Translations under genes and position numbers: made by a program | Source of the DNA: an uncultured Bartonella sp. | Lineage (GTDB): Bacteria; Pseudomonadota; Alphaproteobacteria; Rhizobiales; Rhizobiaceae | Length of the DNA: 64,000 bases | NCBI GenBank assembly: GCA_946478235.1 | Contig: CAMLBF010000003.1 | Span: forward strand, 1 to 64,000 | Reading direction: 5' to 3' | Notes under the pieces: generated by a model | Seen by the model: only the letters and a program-made list of their open reading frames with translations | What the model was told of the DNA's origin: nothing | Databases searched by the model: none | Shown: piece by piece, positions 19,299 through 29,559 of the stretch | Position numbering within the stretch: position 1 is the stretch's first letter | Layout of the letters: each line of letters opens with the position of its first letter

Positions 19299-19484
19299 TT
19301 AATCCCGCTCTACGTAATATTCGCCCGTTTTGGGGTCCTTAACCAAAGTACCTCTTGCACCGGTGCGCCGTTCAGCTGCCGCACGCTTAACACGCAAAGA
19401 CACCCGTTGGGACTCACGTTTGAAGGCACGATAAGCATAGAGGGCTGCCGCACATAGTAAACCATATATAACAAACTTAGCCAT
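19299..19484 (-). CDS. Small single-pass membrane protein
   Basis: A 61-residue protein: a membrane helix at residues 3-19, a strongly basic stretch (RAFKRESQRVSLRVKRAAAERR), and a conserved-looking tail ending KDPKTGEYYVERD. Short proteins of this form are known between ispE and sppA in related bacteria, but no function is assigned. It is cotranscribed with ispE judging by the 6-bp gap, and lies about 100 bp downstream of sppA. Confidence 0.65.
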   Translation of the reverse strand: MAKFVIYGLLCAAALYAYRAFKRESQRVSLRVKRAAAERRTGARGTLVKDPKTGEYYVERD

Positions 19485-19592
19485 CTTTTATCCTTCCTCC
19501 CCCTGCATACTTATTTGGTCGATCATAAACACATATCAAGTTTGTGTATGACAAATTCTAGTTTGTATATGATCATGCAAAATTCCGACTTT

Positions 19593-20441
19593 TTAAAGAC
19601 CATACCGTTGCCATATCGCACGTTCTTCAGCCGAAGCAACCACACCATCGACCAAGGCCGATATATGGCCTGCCGAGATACCCGGACTTTTGCGTCCGAA
19701 TAATCCTTTTGCAGAGGAAACAAGCTTCATTTTTGCGTCTTTTCCGTAACGTTTTTTTATGACCGAACGCATATCGGCCAATTCATCAACAAGCCCAAGT
19801 TCCTTACCTTTAATGCCTGTCCAGAACATACCGGTAAATAGATTGGCATCATCAGCCAGCTTGGTACCGCGACTTTCTTTAACAAGATTGATAAAGGTTT
19901 CATGGATTTCCAATTGAAGGGCTTTCAAATGATCTATGTCAGCCTTTTTCTCAGGCTGGAAAGGATCAAGCGACACCTTGTTTTTGCCTGCAGTATAGAC
20001 ACGGCGTTCAACACCGATTTTTTTCAATAATTCCGGAAATCCGAATGAAGAAGATACAACACCGATAGATCCAACAACAGAAGACGGATCAGCAAAGATT
20101 TCGTCACCAGCACAAGCAATCATATAACCGCCCGATGCTGCAACATCTTCAATAAAGACCAGAACTTTTTTATTTTTTTCTTCCGCGAGGTCTCTGATAC
20201 GGCGATAAATCAGGCGCGACTGAACAGGCGAACCACCTGGCGAATTAATCGCGATGGCTATCGCTGGTGCTTCTTTATCAGCAAAAGCTTTATCTAGTGC
20301 GGCTGCACATGAGCCAAGAGACAATGTCTGTTTTAAAGGCGAAGATGAATCCATGATCATTCCTTGCAAACGGACAACCGGAATTTCCACCGAATTGGAA
20401 CGAAAACGACGTGGAATAAAACGCTTTATAAAGCCAGACAA
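19593..20441 (-). CDS. sppA: Signal peptide peptidase-like S49 serine protease
   Basis: A short S49 protease of about 283 residues, the form usual in alphaproteobacteria. NSPGGSPVQSRLIYRRI carries the conserved oxyanion segment, and VAASGGYMIACAGDEIFADPSSVVGSIGV contains the nucleophilic Ser and the downstream region typical of SppA. It degrades remnant signal peptides or other membrane-proximal peptides. A GTG at 20450 overlaps the Shine-Dalgarno GAGGAG itself, so the TTG at 20441, eight bases after it, is the more likely start. No membrane helix is obvious in the N-terminal basic stretch. Confidence 0.88.
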   Translation of the reverse strand: MSGFIKRFIPRRFRSNSVEIPVVRLQGMIMDSSSPLKQTLSLGSCAAALDKAFADKEAPAIAIAINSPGGSPVQSRLIYRRIRDLAEEKNKKVLVFIEDVAASGGYMIACAGDEIFADPSSVVGSIGVVSSSFGFPELLKKIGVERRVYTAGKNKVSLDPFQPEKKADIDHLKALQLEIHETFINLVKESRGTKLADDANLFTGMFWTGIKGKELGLVDELADMRSVIKKRYGKDAKMKLVSSAKGLFGRKSPGISAGHISALVDGVVASAEERAIWQRYGL

Positions 20442-20528
20442 AACTTGCACTCCTCAAGAAAATAGCGCGCATATAACAAGTAGATATAAACCAGATGTAT
20501 AAACAATCAAAAAAAACGCAAGTTTTAG

Positions 20529-21323
20529 TTAAGCCCTATCCCAAAAACTTGCCCGTCCATTGTTGATAACATCTACCTTGGGCGAAAAAGCCTGATCATT
20601 ATCCTGATGCATGATAAGTGCAGGTAAAAATGACAAAGGCGCCTTACTTCCCCTTTTTGCATGAATAAAAATTCTGATAGCGGGCAAGTCTTTTCGTGGG
20701 TGAAGTGGGATTAGCCTTATATCACCAAAGCGCCCATCAAGTGCCTGCAAAATTTCGGCCAAGGATTGTGGCCTAGCAATCAGCCCCAAATATCCCGATG
20801 GTTTTACAATAGCCGTTGCCGTGCGTATCCAATTCTCGAACATATCCTTTGGCATAACATGGGCTTCTGCTTTCAAATTATCCGGCGTTTGGCGATCTGA
20901 AGCAAAATTGAAAGGTGGATTCATAATGGCAAAATCAAATGCATTGTCCAGCAATCCTGCATTGATTCTTTCTTGACCACGCAAAGTCACATCAGCGGCA
21001 ATAATCTCTATTCTGTCGGTTAAATGGCTATTTTCTAAATGAGCCTTACTTTTTTTTGCGTATTCCAGCATAAAAGCTGAACGCTCGACCAAAGTGATCT
21101 GCGCCTCCTTGCATCTTGCCGCAACCGCAAATCCAGCCGCACCTGCGCCTGCACCAAGATCAACCACTTTTCCCTTAAAACCAGTAGGAACAAGCCCAGC
21201 AAGAAGCATTGCATCCATGCCTGAGCGATGCCCACCCAATCGGGGTTGCACCAGATAAAAACCACCACGATGAAAGACATCGACCGTATCGGTTTCGTCT
21301 GCACTCAGTCCTTTATCAACCAT
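20529..21323 (-). CDS. TrmN6-like tRNA1(Val) adenine-N6 methyltransferase
   Basis: A Rossmann-fold SAM methyltransferase. The SAM loop is VVDLGAGAGAAGFAVA, and the catalytic NPPF of N6-adenine/glutamine methyltransferases appears in FAIMNPPFNFAS. The order of these motifs and the N-terminal RGGFYLVQPRLGGHRSGMDAMLLA match the TrmN6 (YfiC) family, which methylates A37 of tRNA1(Val). The start at 21323 overlaps the DUF2007 stop, so translation is probably coupled; a further ATG at 21350 lacks a site. The exact target RNA is inferred from family resemblance. Confidence 0.82.
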   Translation of the reverse strand: MVDKGLSADETDTVDVFHRGGFYLVQPRLGGHRSGMDAMLLAGLVPTGFKGKVVDLGAGAGAAGFAVAARCKEAQITLVERSAFMLEYAKKSKAHLENSHLTDRIEIIAADVTLRGQERINAGLLDNAFDFAIMNPPFNFASDRQTPDNLKAEAHVMPKDMFENWIRTATAIVKPSGYLGLIARPQSLAEILQALDGRFGDIRLIPLHPRKDLPAIRIFIHAKRGSKAPLSFLPALIMHQDNDQAFSPKVDVINNGRASFWDRA

Positions 21324-21540
21324 TATAAAGCTCGTCCGAAAGCCCTGCATTTATCAATATTTTTTTTGCTTCATCAGCAAAGTCTTCATCAACCAGAAAA
21401 CGGCTTTGTATCAACCCCATAGAACCTTCAGCGATACTTGTATGCCGATCCGCAATAAAATACATGATGCCAGCCTCTTTCATCAGGCTTTCAGCAAAGG
21501 AAAGTAATACGACATCATTTGAGCGGATCAGTTCAATCAT
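21316..21540 (-). CDS. DUF2007 domain protein
   Basis: A 74-residue protein with the DUF2007 layout: MIELIRSNDVVLLSFAESLMKEAGI, a FIADRHTS turn, then RFLVDEDFADEAKKIL. The family is a small ferredoxin-like fold thought to bind signals or partner enzymes; nothing specific is known. Its last eight bases overlap the methyltransferase gene, so the two are one transcription unit, divergent from the polyprenyl synthase gene. Confidence 0.85.
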   Translation of the reverse strand: MIELIRSNDVVLLSFAESLMKEAGIMYFIADRHTSIAEGSMGLIQSRFLVDEDFADEAKKILINAGLSDELYNG

Positions 21541-21716
21541 AGCGCCTATGTTACATGATTTATCTCACCGCGGCACCCAGTCGCAGATAAAAAAATATTT
21601 TTTTTCCAAAATATTGTTAGCAACGCGCTATCTAAAATTATATGAAAGATTGAATCGTTTGCTGTTAAGAATTAAGGCAAAATAGAAATCCATAGAACAC
21701 TACAGGAGTGTATGCA

Positions 21717-22733
21717 TTGGTTGCAGAAGATAAAGCGAATGAGATGAAAAGCAGTCAGGCATCTGTTCAGCCGCTGATTGACCTTACAAAATCAGATATG
21801 GAGGCTGTGAATAAGCTTATTCTTGCAATGGCCGGTTCTGATGTAGAGATGATACCGGAAGTCTCTAATCATTTGATTTCATCTGGTGGAAAAAGATTGC
21901 GGCCCATGCTGACATTGGCATCTGCCCGTATGTTTGGTTATCAAGGACAGGGTCATATAAAGTTAGCAACCGCTGTTGAATTCATGCATACGGCAACGCT
22001 GCTTCATGATGATGTTGTTGATGAAAGTGACATGCGTCGCGGCAAATCAACAGCCAGAATGATATGGGGTAATGAAGCCAGTGTTTTGGTTGGTGACTTC
22101 CTGCTTGGCCAAGCATTCAAAATGATGGTTGAAGTCAATTCAATGGACGCCTTGTCTGTGTTGGCAAATGCCGCTGCCGTTATTGCGGAAGGTGAAGTCA
22201 TGCAATTGGCTGCTGCTAAGCACATGCACACAAGCGAACAGGATTATCTCAAGGTTATTAATGCCAAAACAGCCGCATTATTTTCAGCTGCCGCTGAAGT
22301 TGGGCCAATTATCGCCGGAAAAGGTGAAAATGAACGCAAGGCATTAAGGCAATATGGAACCGCTTTGGGGTTAGCATTTCAATTGGTTGATGATGCACTC
22401 GATTATGGTGGCAATGCCGAGAATTTGGGAAAAAACACCGGTGATGATTTCCGTGAAGGCAAGATAACAATGCCGGTTATTTTGTCATATGCCCGTGGAG
22501 ATGCGGAAGAAAAGAATTTTTGGAAACAATCTCTGGAAGAAGGAAAGAACGATGATGACGCACTTTCCCATGCACTTACACTGATGAAAAAGCACCACAG
22601 TCTTGAAGATACAATCTCTCAAGCCCGCCATTACGGTGCGGAAGCTGTAAAAGCGCTTGAGAATATTGCACCAAGTGCTGAAAAGGATGCTCTTTTAGAA
22701 GTAATCGAGTTCTGCATTTCGCGCGTTAATTGA
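21717..22733 (+). CDS. ispB: Polyprenyl diphosphate synthase (octaprenyl type)
   Basis: A trans-prenyltransferase making the long isoprenoid tail of ubiquinone from FPP and IPP. The first Asp-rich motif is LLHDDVVDESDMRRG, the second QLVDDALDYGG, with GGKRLRPML at the N-terminus. The length of about 338 residues fits IspB-like octaprenyl or decaprenyl synthases; chain length cannot be told. A GTG at 21708 abuts the AGGAG site with no spacing, so TTG at 21717, eight bases from it, is the preferred start. It is divergent from the DUF2007 gene and precedes the TPR gene. Confidence 0.92.
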   Translation: MVAEDKANEMKSSQASVQPLIDLTKSDMEAVNKLILAMAGSDVEMIPEVSNHLISSGGKRLRPMLTLASARMFGYQGQGHIKLATAVEFMHTATLLHDDVVDESDMRRGKSTARMIWGNEASVLVGDFLLGQAFKMMVEVNSMDALSVLANAAAVIAEGEVMQLAAAKHMHTSEQDYLKVINAKTAALFSAAAEVGPIIAGKGENERKALRQYGTALGLAFQLVDDALDYGGNAENLGKNTGDDFREGKITMPVILSYARGDAEEKNFWKQSLEEGKNDDDALSHALTLMKKHHSLEDTISQARHYGAEAVKALENIAPSAEKDALLEVIEFCISRVN

Positions 22734-22856
22734 CGTCGCATTAAATTTATTAATAAATATGGAGATTTCTTTCCATAATAGATAATACATGGTTATAACT
22801 CATAAAAATATATATTTGCTATTTGCATGTATTCACTGAAAGCAAGGATTACATCT

Positions 22857-24575
22857 ATGCAGCGCGGCAGCCTTATTCGACTACTTGCATTTTTCACCGC
22901 AGGAACGATGCTTATGACGTCGTTTGCAGGTGCAAAACAACTAGAGATCACCAAAGCCTTAACTTTTTCTGGGGCTTATTTGGCTGGGCGTTCTGCTGCA
23001 GAAGATAGTCATATGGATTTGGCGATTGCCTATTTTAAACAGGCTGCCGCTTTCAAGATACCTGACCAAACCATGTCAAACGACCTACAGCATGATATAT
23101 TGATTATGCTGTTGGTTGATGGAAACTTTAAGGAAGCTGTCGAGCAGGCAAACAATATAAAGGATGAGCCTAATAGAGATCATTTCTATCATCTTACGCT
23201 CGCAACCAACGATATTATAATTAAACAATATGAAAATGTAAAAAAGCATTTGAAGTTTAAAAATCCAAGCGAGTTGGAAAATATAACCTCTGGCTTATTA
23301 AATGCATGGGCTGTGTTTGGTTCGGGCGACCGCAATAAAGCTATCAACAGTCTCAAGAAACTTCGTGGTCCTATTTCATATGATATTTTTGTCAATTATC
23401 ACATGGCACTGATGAGCGACATTGCCGGTAAAAAACAAGATGCCGAACGCTATTATAGTAAAGCGCTGGCTAACCGACAGGCAGGAATTGCCTCACCTGA
23501 CACTTATGAACGCGTCATTAATGCCTACGCATCTTTTCAATCACGCAATAATAATAAAGATGGGGCATTGAAGACAATCCAGATTGGTGAACGGAATTTT
23601 TCCGGTAGAAACGTTTTTAAAAATATGCGTCTTCAACTTGAAAAGAACCTACCGTTGGATATGTTGGTAAAAACGCCCCAAGATGGTGCCGGCGAAGCTT
23701 TGTATAATATAGGCACATCTGTCAAAGGCGAGCTATCTGAAAATTTTTCCCTTCTCTATCTGCAATTGGCACTAGCCTTGCGCCCACAAAATGACGCCAC
23801 TTTATATCAGCTCGCCTCGATTATCAGCCAAACATCCTCCAAAGAGCAGGCAATCGATTTTTATAAAAAAATTGCGCCAAATTCATTTTATTCTGATGAT
23901 GCTAAGACCGGTCTTGCTTTTAATCTGGCTGATTTGAATGATACAGAGGGGGCTATAAAACTGTTAAGCGAATTGGAACAGAAATATCCTGATGACCAGG
24001 CGATATCACTGGCTCTGGCTGGGACATATCTGACAAAGACGAAGGACTATGGCAAAGCTGTTGAGGTAATGGACCGTGCCATTGCACGTATTGCTGCAGC
24101 CAAAAAAAGAGATTGGTTTTTATACAATATTCGCGGAATGGCGGAAGAACGCTCGAACCAGTGGGATAAGGCGGAAGCAGATCTTCGCAAATCCCTGGCA
24201 CTGTCACCAGATCAGCCTGAGGTCCTCAACTACCTTGGATATTCTCTTATTATACGCAATGAAAAGCTCGACGAAGCGCTTAAAATGGTCAAACGGGCAG
24301 TTGCTCTTAACCCACAAAACGGAGAAATCGTTGACTCGCTTGGCTGGGCCTATTTTAAACTCGGCCGATATGATGATGCCGTTATAACCCTTGAACAAGC
24401 GATAAAACTTAAGCCGGGAATAGCGACGATCAATGACCATCTGGGAGATGCTTATTGGAAAGTCGGGAGAAGGCTTGAAGCAACATACCAATGGAAGCAT
24501 GCTCTTGCCTATAATCCAGAACCAGAAGACATCGCAAGCATCGAAGAAAAACTGAAAGTCGGATTAAAAAACTAA
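22857..24575 (+). CDS. Tetratricopeptide-repeat protein with signal sequence
   Basis: A 572-residue exported protein. A signal-like helix (about residues 8-25, ending near FAGAK) precedes at least eight TPR-type helical repeats, strongest in the last 200 residues (WDKAEADLRKSLALSPDQPEVLNYLGYSL, LGRYDDAVITLEQAIKLKPG). Proteins of this shape next to the polyprenyl synthase gene are conserved in Hyphomicrobiales and probably act as periplasmic assembly scaffolds; the partner is unknown. The ATG at 22857 has AAGGA eight bases upstream; the earlier ATG at 22827 adds ten residues without a site. Confidence 0.85.
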   Translation: MQRGSLIRLLAFFTAGTMLMTSFAGAKQLEITKALTFSGAYLAGRSAAEDSHMDLAIAYFKQAAAFKIPDQTMSNDLQHDILIMLLVDGNFKEAVEQANNIKDEPNRDHFYHLTLATNDIIIKQYENVKKHLKFKNPSELENITSGLLNAWAVFGSGDRNKAINSLKKLRGPISYDIFVNYHMALMSDIAGKKQDAERYYSKALANRQAGIASPDTYERVINAYASFQSRNNNKDGALKTIQIGERNFSGRNVFKNMRLQLEKNLPLDMLVKTPQDGAGEALYNIGTSVKGELSENFSLLYLQLALALRPQNDATLYQLASIISQTSSKEQAIDFYKKIAPNSFYSDDAKTGLAFNLADLNDTEGAIKLLSELEQKYPDDQAISLALAGTYLTKTKDYGKAVEVMDRAIARIAAAKKRDWFLYNIRGMAEERSNQWDKAEADLRKSLALSPDQPEVLNYLGYSLIIRNEKLDEALKMVKRAVALNPQNGEIVDSLGWAYFKLGRYDDAVITLEQAIKLKPGIATINDHLGDAYWKVGRRLEATYQWKHALAYNPEPEDIASIEEKLKVGLKN

Positions 24576-24745
24576 AACACCTCATAGTGAATATAAAATC
24601 CCGACGGTGACGTTATAAAAATATCATGATATTGGTTCAATGGAGGCTCTTCCCTTGACCATGACAATATGAAAGATTAGACATTTTCAAACACAGGAAA
24701 TCTATTTCCTCTTCCTTTTTTAACAAATCTTAAAAGGGTAAAATC

Positions 24746-25690
24746 GTGAGCCTGCCCAAATATCTCGATCCTAAACACTCGTTTCAGGGATTAATTCTGA
24801 CCTTGCAAAACTATTGGGCACAATATGGTTGTGCTGTTTTACAGCCCTATGACATGGAAGTGGGGGCTGGTACATTCCACCCTGCAACCGTTCTTCGTTC
24901 ACTGGGACCACGTCCTTGGAAGGCAGCCTATGTGCAACCATCGCGCCGGCCAACCGACGGTCGTTATGGTGAAAACCCAAACCGTTTGCAACACTATTAT
25001 CAATTTCAGGTTTTGCTAAAACCTTCACCAAAAGATTTGCAGGATCTTTATTTGGGATCGTTAAGAGCAATTGGTCTGGATACAGCCTTACATGACGTAA
25101 GATTTGTGGAAGATGATTGGGAAAGCCCCACTCTTGGCGCATGGGGTCTTGGTTGGGAATGCTGGTGTGACGGTATGGAAGTTTCCCAGTTTACTTATTT
25201 TCAGCAGGTTTGCGGCATAGAGTGTTCGCCCGTTTCTGGTGAACTTACCTATGGGCTTGAGCGGCTATCCATGTATATTCAAGGCGTGGATAATGTTTAC
25301 GACCTTAACTTCAATGGTCGCGATGGTGCCGAAAAAATAACCTATGGCGATGTCTTTTTGCAGGCTGAACAGGAATATTCACGGTTCAACTTCGAATTTG
25401 CCGATACCGACATTTTACATCGCCATTTTATTGATGCCGAGAGAGAATGTGCGGCAATCCTTGATGCTGGCAAGCCGGATACGCCTGATGGTCTTCACCG
25501 CTGTGTTATGCCGGCTTACGACCAATGTATAAAGGCCAGCCACGTGTTTAACCTATTGCAAGCACGCGGTGTTATTTCTGTTACAGAACGACAAAGCTAT
25601 ATTTTAAGAGTTCGGGATCTGGCACGCCGGTGTGGTGAAGCTTTTCTGTTAACTGATGCCGGTGGCGCAAATTATAAAGGAGAAGAATGA
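24746..25690 (+). CDS. glyQ: Glycine-tRNA ligase, alpha subunit
   Basis: The alpha chain of the heterotetrameric class II glycyl-tRNA synthetase carries the aminoacylation site. It has 314 residues with [18 protein letters not shown] at the N-terminus, [23 protein letters not shown] (motif 2 region) and [15 protein letters not shown] (motif 3). The start is GTG at 24746 behind AGGG at seven bases. The stop overlaps the glyS start by 4 bp (ATGA), giving translational coupling. Confidence 0.97.
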   Translation: MSLPKYLDPKHSFQGLILTLQNYWAQYGCAVLQPYDMEVGAGTFHPATVLRSLGPRPWKAAYVQPSRRPTDGRYGENPNRLQHYYQFQVLLKPSPKDLQDLYLGSLRAIGLDTALHDVRFVEDDWESPTLGAWGLGWECWCDGMEVSQFTYFQQVCGIECSPVSGELTYGLERLSMYIQGVDNVYDLNFNGRDGAEKITYGDVFLQAEQEYSRFNFEFADTDILHRHFIDAERECAAILDAGKPDTPDGLHRCVMPAYDQCIKASHVFNLLQARGVISVTERQSYILRVRDLARRCGEAFLLTDAGGANYKGEE

Positions 25691-27984
25691 TGCCTGATCT
25701 TCTTCTGGAACTATTTAGTGAAGAAATACCCGCACGTATGCAACGCAAAGCGGCAGGAGACCTGAAAAAGATTGTTACCAATAGGCTGGTCGATTGCGGC
25801 TTGGTTTATGAGGCGGCACGTGAATATTGGACACCACGCCGTCTTACACTCGACATTCGTGGGCTAACACCACGGTCGAAAGATGTTCATGAAGAGCGCA
25901 AGGGTCCAAGTGTAAAAGCACCTGAGCAAGCGATCGCTGGTTTTCTGCGTTCTGCCGGTTTAAACGATATCAGTGAAGCTGAAATCGTCTCAGACCCCAA
26001 AAAAGGGGATTTCTATGTTGCGAAAATAGTCAAAAAAGGACGCAGCGCAGAAGAAATTATTGCCGATATCATGCCAGATATCATTCGTAGTTTCCCATGG
26101 CCAAAGTCGATGCGTTGGGGCAGCCAATCAGCCGATAAAAATGCCCTTCACTGGGTACGCCCATTAAAAAATATTCTTTGCGTCTTTGGGCCAGAAAATG
26201 CCGATACAGAAGTTGTACCATTTGAAATCAATGGTCTGACCAGCAACAACATCACCTATGGGCATCGTTTCTTAAGCGATGGTCAACCCATTGAAGTGAA
26301 ACGTTTTGACGATTACGTCACCCGTCTGGAACAGGAAAAAGTCATTCTGGACGCTGATCGCCGCAAAGAAATTATCTTGGCTGATGCAAACAACCTATGC
26401 TTTGCCAAAGGCCTTGTTCTGGTTGAAGATGATGCTCTGGCGGAAGAGGTTTCCGGACTCGTTGAATGGCCAGTTGTTTTGATGGGCGAATTCGAAGAGA
26501 GTTTCCTTGCAATCCCACCGGAAATTATCCAGCTGACTATCCGCGTCAACCAGAAATGCTTTGTGACACGCAAGCAAGGCACGGATACCGGCCTATCCAA
26601 CCACTTTATTCTGGTTTCTAATATTGCCGCACCAGATGGCGGCAAGGAAATCGCCCGCGGTAATGGCAAAGTGGTTCGGGCAAGGCTATCTGATGCCTTG
26701 TATTTCTGGCAAACTGACCAACATAATTTGCCTGACCTTCCACAACTCAAATTATCAGCGGACAAACTGGAGCTTGATCTTAAAAAGCCATTAGACCAGA
26801 GAATGGCACGGCTCGATCACCTCAATGTTACGTTCCATGCCAAACTGGGCACACAAGGCGCACGCGTCGAACGTATCGCAGCTCTTGCTGTATCAATTGC
26901 ACCTTTGGTTGGTGCAAATCCAGCATTGGCAAAACGTGCCGCACTTTTGGCAAAAGCGGACTTACAAACCGAAGCTGTTGGAGAGTTTCCGGAATTGCAG
27001 GGTGTGATGGGGCATAAATATGCCTTGTTACAAAACGAAGATGAAAGCGTTGCACAAGCCATTGAAGACCATTACAAGCCACAAGGCCCTACCGACCGTA
27101 TCCCTCGGGAACCGGTATCAATAGCTGTCGCTCTTGCCGATAAAATTGATACTCTGGTTGGTTTCTGGCTCATTGATGAAAAGCCTACCGGTTCGAAAGA
27201 TCCATTTGCGCTGCGTCGTGCTTGTCTCGGTGTTATCCGTTTATTACTGGTGCGCGATTGGACAATACATTTACTGCCTATTTTCAAGCAGGCAATAGGT
27301 CTACTTTCCCGCCATACGATAGAACGCGCTTTGGCAGCTTATGAACATAAATTAAGCACTGAAAAAGCACGCGAAACCGATGCTGCAGAAGATTTTTCCA
27401 ATGCGGTTCGCATGGAAGAAAGCAAACTTGAACATGAATTTAGCGCAAAATCAGAACCGGTCTTGTTGGATTTGCTATCTTTCTTTCATGAAAGATTAAA
27501 AGTTTATCTGAAAGATGAAGGTGCGCGTCACGATGCTATTGAAGCCGTTCTGACAAATGATGCCGATGATCTGTTGCAGGTGGCACGACGCGTTGAAGCG
27601 CTGATCTCTTTTATCAACACAGATGATGGTGAAAACCTGCTTGCCGGCAGCAAACGTGCGTTTAATATTCTTGAAGCAGAGATTAAAAAATCTACCAAAA
27701 TTGCTGATAACGTTGATCCTGAGTTATTGATCGAGGCGGAAGAAAAAACGCTTTATGAAGCAATTGGCAAAACGGAAAAAGCGACGCAATCACATATTGA
27801 TGCCGGTGACTTTTCTGGTGCTTTGCTTTCACTCGCCAATTTGCGTCAACCCGTTGATGCCTTTTTTGAAAAAGTCTTGGTGAATGACGAAAATCATGCA
27901 ATTCGCGCCAATCGATTGGCTCTTTTGATGCGTATTCGGTCGGTTATGTGCAAGGTTGCGGATTTTTCCAAATTGGCAATTTAG
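25687..27984 (+). CDS. glyS: Glycine-tRNA ligase, beta subunit
   Basis: The beta chain binds the tRNA anticodon and acceptor regions. It has 765 residues, beginning [20 protein letters not shown], with the HRFLSDG segment, [10 protein letters not shown], an HD-like domain ([22 protein letters not shown]), and a C-terminal DALR anticodon domain around residues 610-740. It is somewhat longer than the roughly 690 of E. coli because of charged inserts near residues 550-590. A second ATG directly follows the first at 25690. The 4-bp overlap with glyQ keeps subunit levels matched. Confidence 0.97.
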   Translation: MMPDLLLELFSEEIPARMQRKAAGDLKKIVTNRLVDCGLVYEAAREYWTPRRLTLDIRGLTPRSKDVHEERKGPSVKAPEQAIAGFLRSAGLNDISEAEIVSDPKKGDFYVAKIVKKGRSAEEIIADIMPDIIRSFPWPKSMRWGSQSADKNALHWVRPLKNILCVFGPENADTEVVPFEINGLTSNNITYGHRFLSDGQPIEVKRFDDYVTRLEQEKVILDADRRKEIILADANNLCFAKGLVLVEDDALAEEVSGLVEWPVVLMGEFEESFLAIPPEIIQLTIRVNQKCFVTRKQGTDTGLSNHFILVSNIAAPDGGKEIARGNGKVVRARLSDALYFWQTDQHNLPDLPQLKLSADKLELDLKKPLDQRMARLDHLNVTFHAKLGTQGARVERIAALAVSIAPLVGANPALAKRAALLAKADLQTEAVGEFPELQGVMGHKYALLQNEDESVAQAIEDHYKPQGPTDRIPREPVSIAVALADKIDTLVGFWLIDEKPTGSKDPFALRRACLGVIRLLLVRDWTIHLLPIFKQAIGLLSRHTIERALAAYEHKLSTEKARETDAAEDFSNAVRMEESKLEHEFSAKSEPVLLDLLSFFHERLKVYLKDEGARHDAIEAVLTNDADDLLQVARRVEALISFINTDDGENLLAGSKRAFNILEAEIKKSTKIADNVDPELLIEAEEKTLYEAIGKTEKATQSHIDAGDFSGALLSLANLRQPVDAFFEKVLVNDENHAIRANRLALLMRIRSVMCKVADFSKLAI

Positions 27985-28147
27985 TAGCACCAATCAATAA
28001 ATCCGATTTTTAGGAAGCGCATTTCTTGTCAAACACGTTTAAAATGCGCTTCCATAATTGATTAATTTCAAACAAGGCATTTCCATAGCACGCATATTTG
28101 CGGCCAAAAACATATTGATCTTTGTTATTTTGGCACCGGAGAAAAAA

Positions 28148-29059
28148 ATGATTGTCCGAAAAAAACCTGGGATCTTCAAACTTTTCTTCGTATTGCATGG
28201 ATCCATTGTACCGACAATTGCACCGCAACTGATTGCTATCCTGGTATTATCGACAGCCTTGGTAATAGCGCACCATTTTTATCCCAGAATTGTGCCAACT
28301 TATAATAATGGCACCGCTTTTGCGATGCTCGGTATCGCGCTTTCTACCTTCTTGGGATTTCGTAACAATGCCTGTTATGATCGCTGGTGGGAAGGTCGTA
28401 AAATTTGGGGACGCATTATCTGTGCCTCGCGCGATTTCATTCGCCAAAGCTCTATCTTAACCCAACAGAACAACATTAGAGTTGAGCTGCTGAAACTAAC
28501 ATCAGCCTTTTCGAAAAGCCTTGTCGACCACCTAAAAGGTACGTCCTCAATACCGTCAATGATGGCTGATTTTCCGCAGGATTTTATTCAGGCCTATAAA
28601 GCTAGCCATAATAAGCCTTCATTTATTTTAAATCATATGGCGATGCATTTAGCCGATCTTCAACGGGAAAATAAAATTTCCGACATTCAATATCAAATGC
28701 TTGATAAAAGTTTGCATGAGCTGAATGAATACCAAACAGCATGCGAGCGTCTCAATCAAACCCGCGTGCCTTTTGCCTATACTCTTTTACTGCATCGAAC
28801 CGCCTATATATTCTGTTTTTTGATCCCGTTTGGTTTTACAGATATTTTGGGGTGGTGGACACCCATAGCGAGTTTGCTTGTTGCCTATACATTATTCGGC
28901 CTTGATGCATTAAGTGATGAACTTGAACGCCCTTTCGATGACCTTGATAACACCCTACCAATCAATTCTATCGCCAACATAATTGAACGTGATATATGCG
29001 CAGCACTTGGTCAACCACTGCCCAACTTGGTTCAGCCAGTCAATTTCATTTTAAAATGA
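28148..29059 (+). CDS. Bestrophin-family (UPF0187) anion channel-like protein
   Basis: A 303-residue membrane protein of the prokaryotic bestrophin family, pentameric ion channels. Conserved parts are LGIALSTFLGFRNNACYDRWWEGRKIWG (first helices), ERLNQTRVPFAYTLLLHRTAYIFCF, and the tail SDELERPFDDLDNTLPINSIANIIERD, which contains the run of acidic residues typical of the family. Ion selectivity cannot be read. The ATG at 28148 has GGAG six bases upstream; an open frame from 28058 adds 30 residues and is rejected. Two decayed copies of this gene's 3' end lie 2.9-3.5 kb downstream, beyond foreign-looking DNA. Confidence 0.88.
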   Translation: MIVRKKPGIFKLFFVLHGSIVPTIAPQLIAILVLSTALVIAHHFYPRIVPTYNNGTAFAMLGIALSTFLGFRNNACYDRWWEGRKIWGRIICASRDFIRQSSILTQQNNIRVELLKLTSAFSKSLVDHLKGTSSIPSMMADFPQDFIQAYKASHNKPSFILNHMAMHLADLQRENKISDIQYQMLDKSLHELNEYQTACERLNQTRVPFAYTLLLHRTAYIFCFLIPFGFTDILGWWTPIASLLVAYTLFGLDALSDELERPFDDLDNTLPINSIANIIERDICAALGQPLPNLVQPVNFILK

Positions 29060-29559
29060 TAATGAGAATTGCATTTTGTTATTTGTGGGCTTTTAAAGTC
29101 TTTCTCTTTCTCACTCTATTTAAAGCTCTACGAAACATACAGAAGTGTTGAATCCATTAATTCAGCGGTTGGCGAGTTATCCGATAAAAACCGAGCAATT
29201 GAACACATTAAACCAATCGTAAAACAACACGAACTGGTCAGAGAATAAACCCGTTCAAAAAAAATTTATAAAATGTGCAAAAAAGACTTAAAAGGCTTAC
29301 TAAAAGGGTCCGTTAATGTCCCAAAAATTGTAGACCTCTAAAAATCTTCATTTTTTTTGCTTGCACCATTGCATTTCACGTGTGAAATCACAGGGCGTAT
29401 TTGTGATTTACAAGTTTTCATATGTCTAAAATTGGGACATATGATTTATTTTAAGTTAATCTGCACATTTAGGTAAACTTTCCATATTAAACTTTAAACA
29501 TCGAACCGTTTATACAAGCTTAGAGCCAAGTATAATCTCTAAATTAAATAAAGGAAAAC
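29060..29559. other. Spacer at the left edge of the accessory zone
   Basis: 500 bp, AT-rich. It contains the MITE-like inverted-repeat element at 29316-29440 and otherwise no recognisable gene. Confidence 0.5.
29316..29440. mobile_element. MITE-like or structured inverted-repeat element
   Basis: The ends are ATGTCCCAA (29316-29324) and TTGGGACAT (29432-29440), perfectly inverted. Similarity continues imperfectly inward (ATT.TAGAC on both). Inside are two more inverted repeats, TTTCACGTGTGAAA (29374-29387) and AAATCACA/TGTGATTT (29385-29392 and 29402-29409). The size and terminal repeats suit a non-autonomous transposon remnant; no target-site duplication is clear. A structured RNA leader is the alternative. 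Confidence 0.45.
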
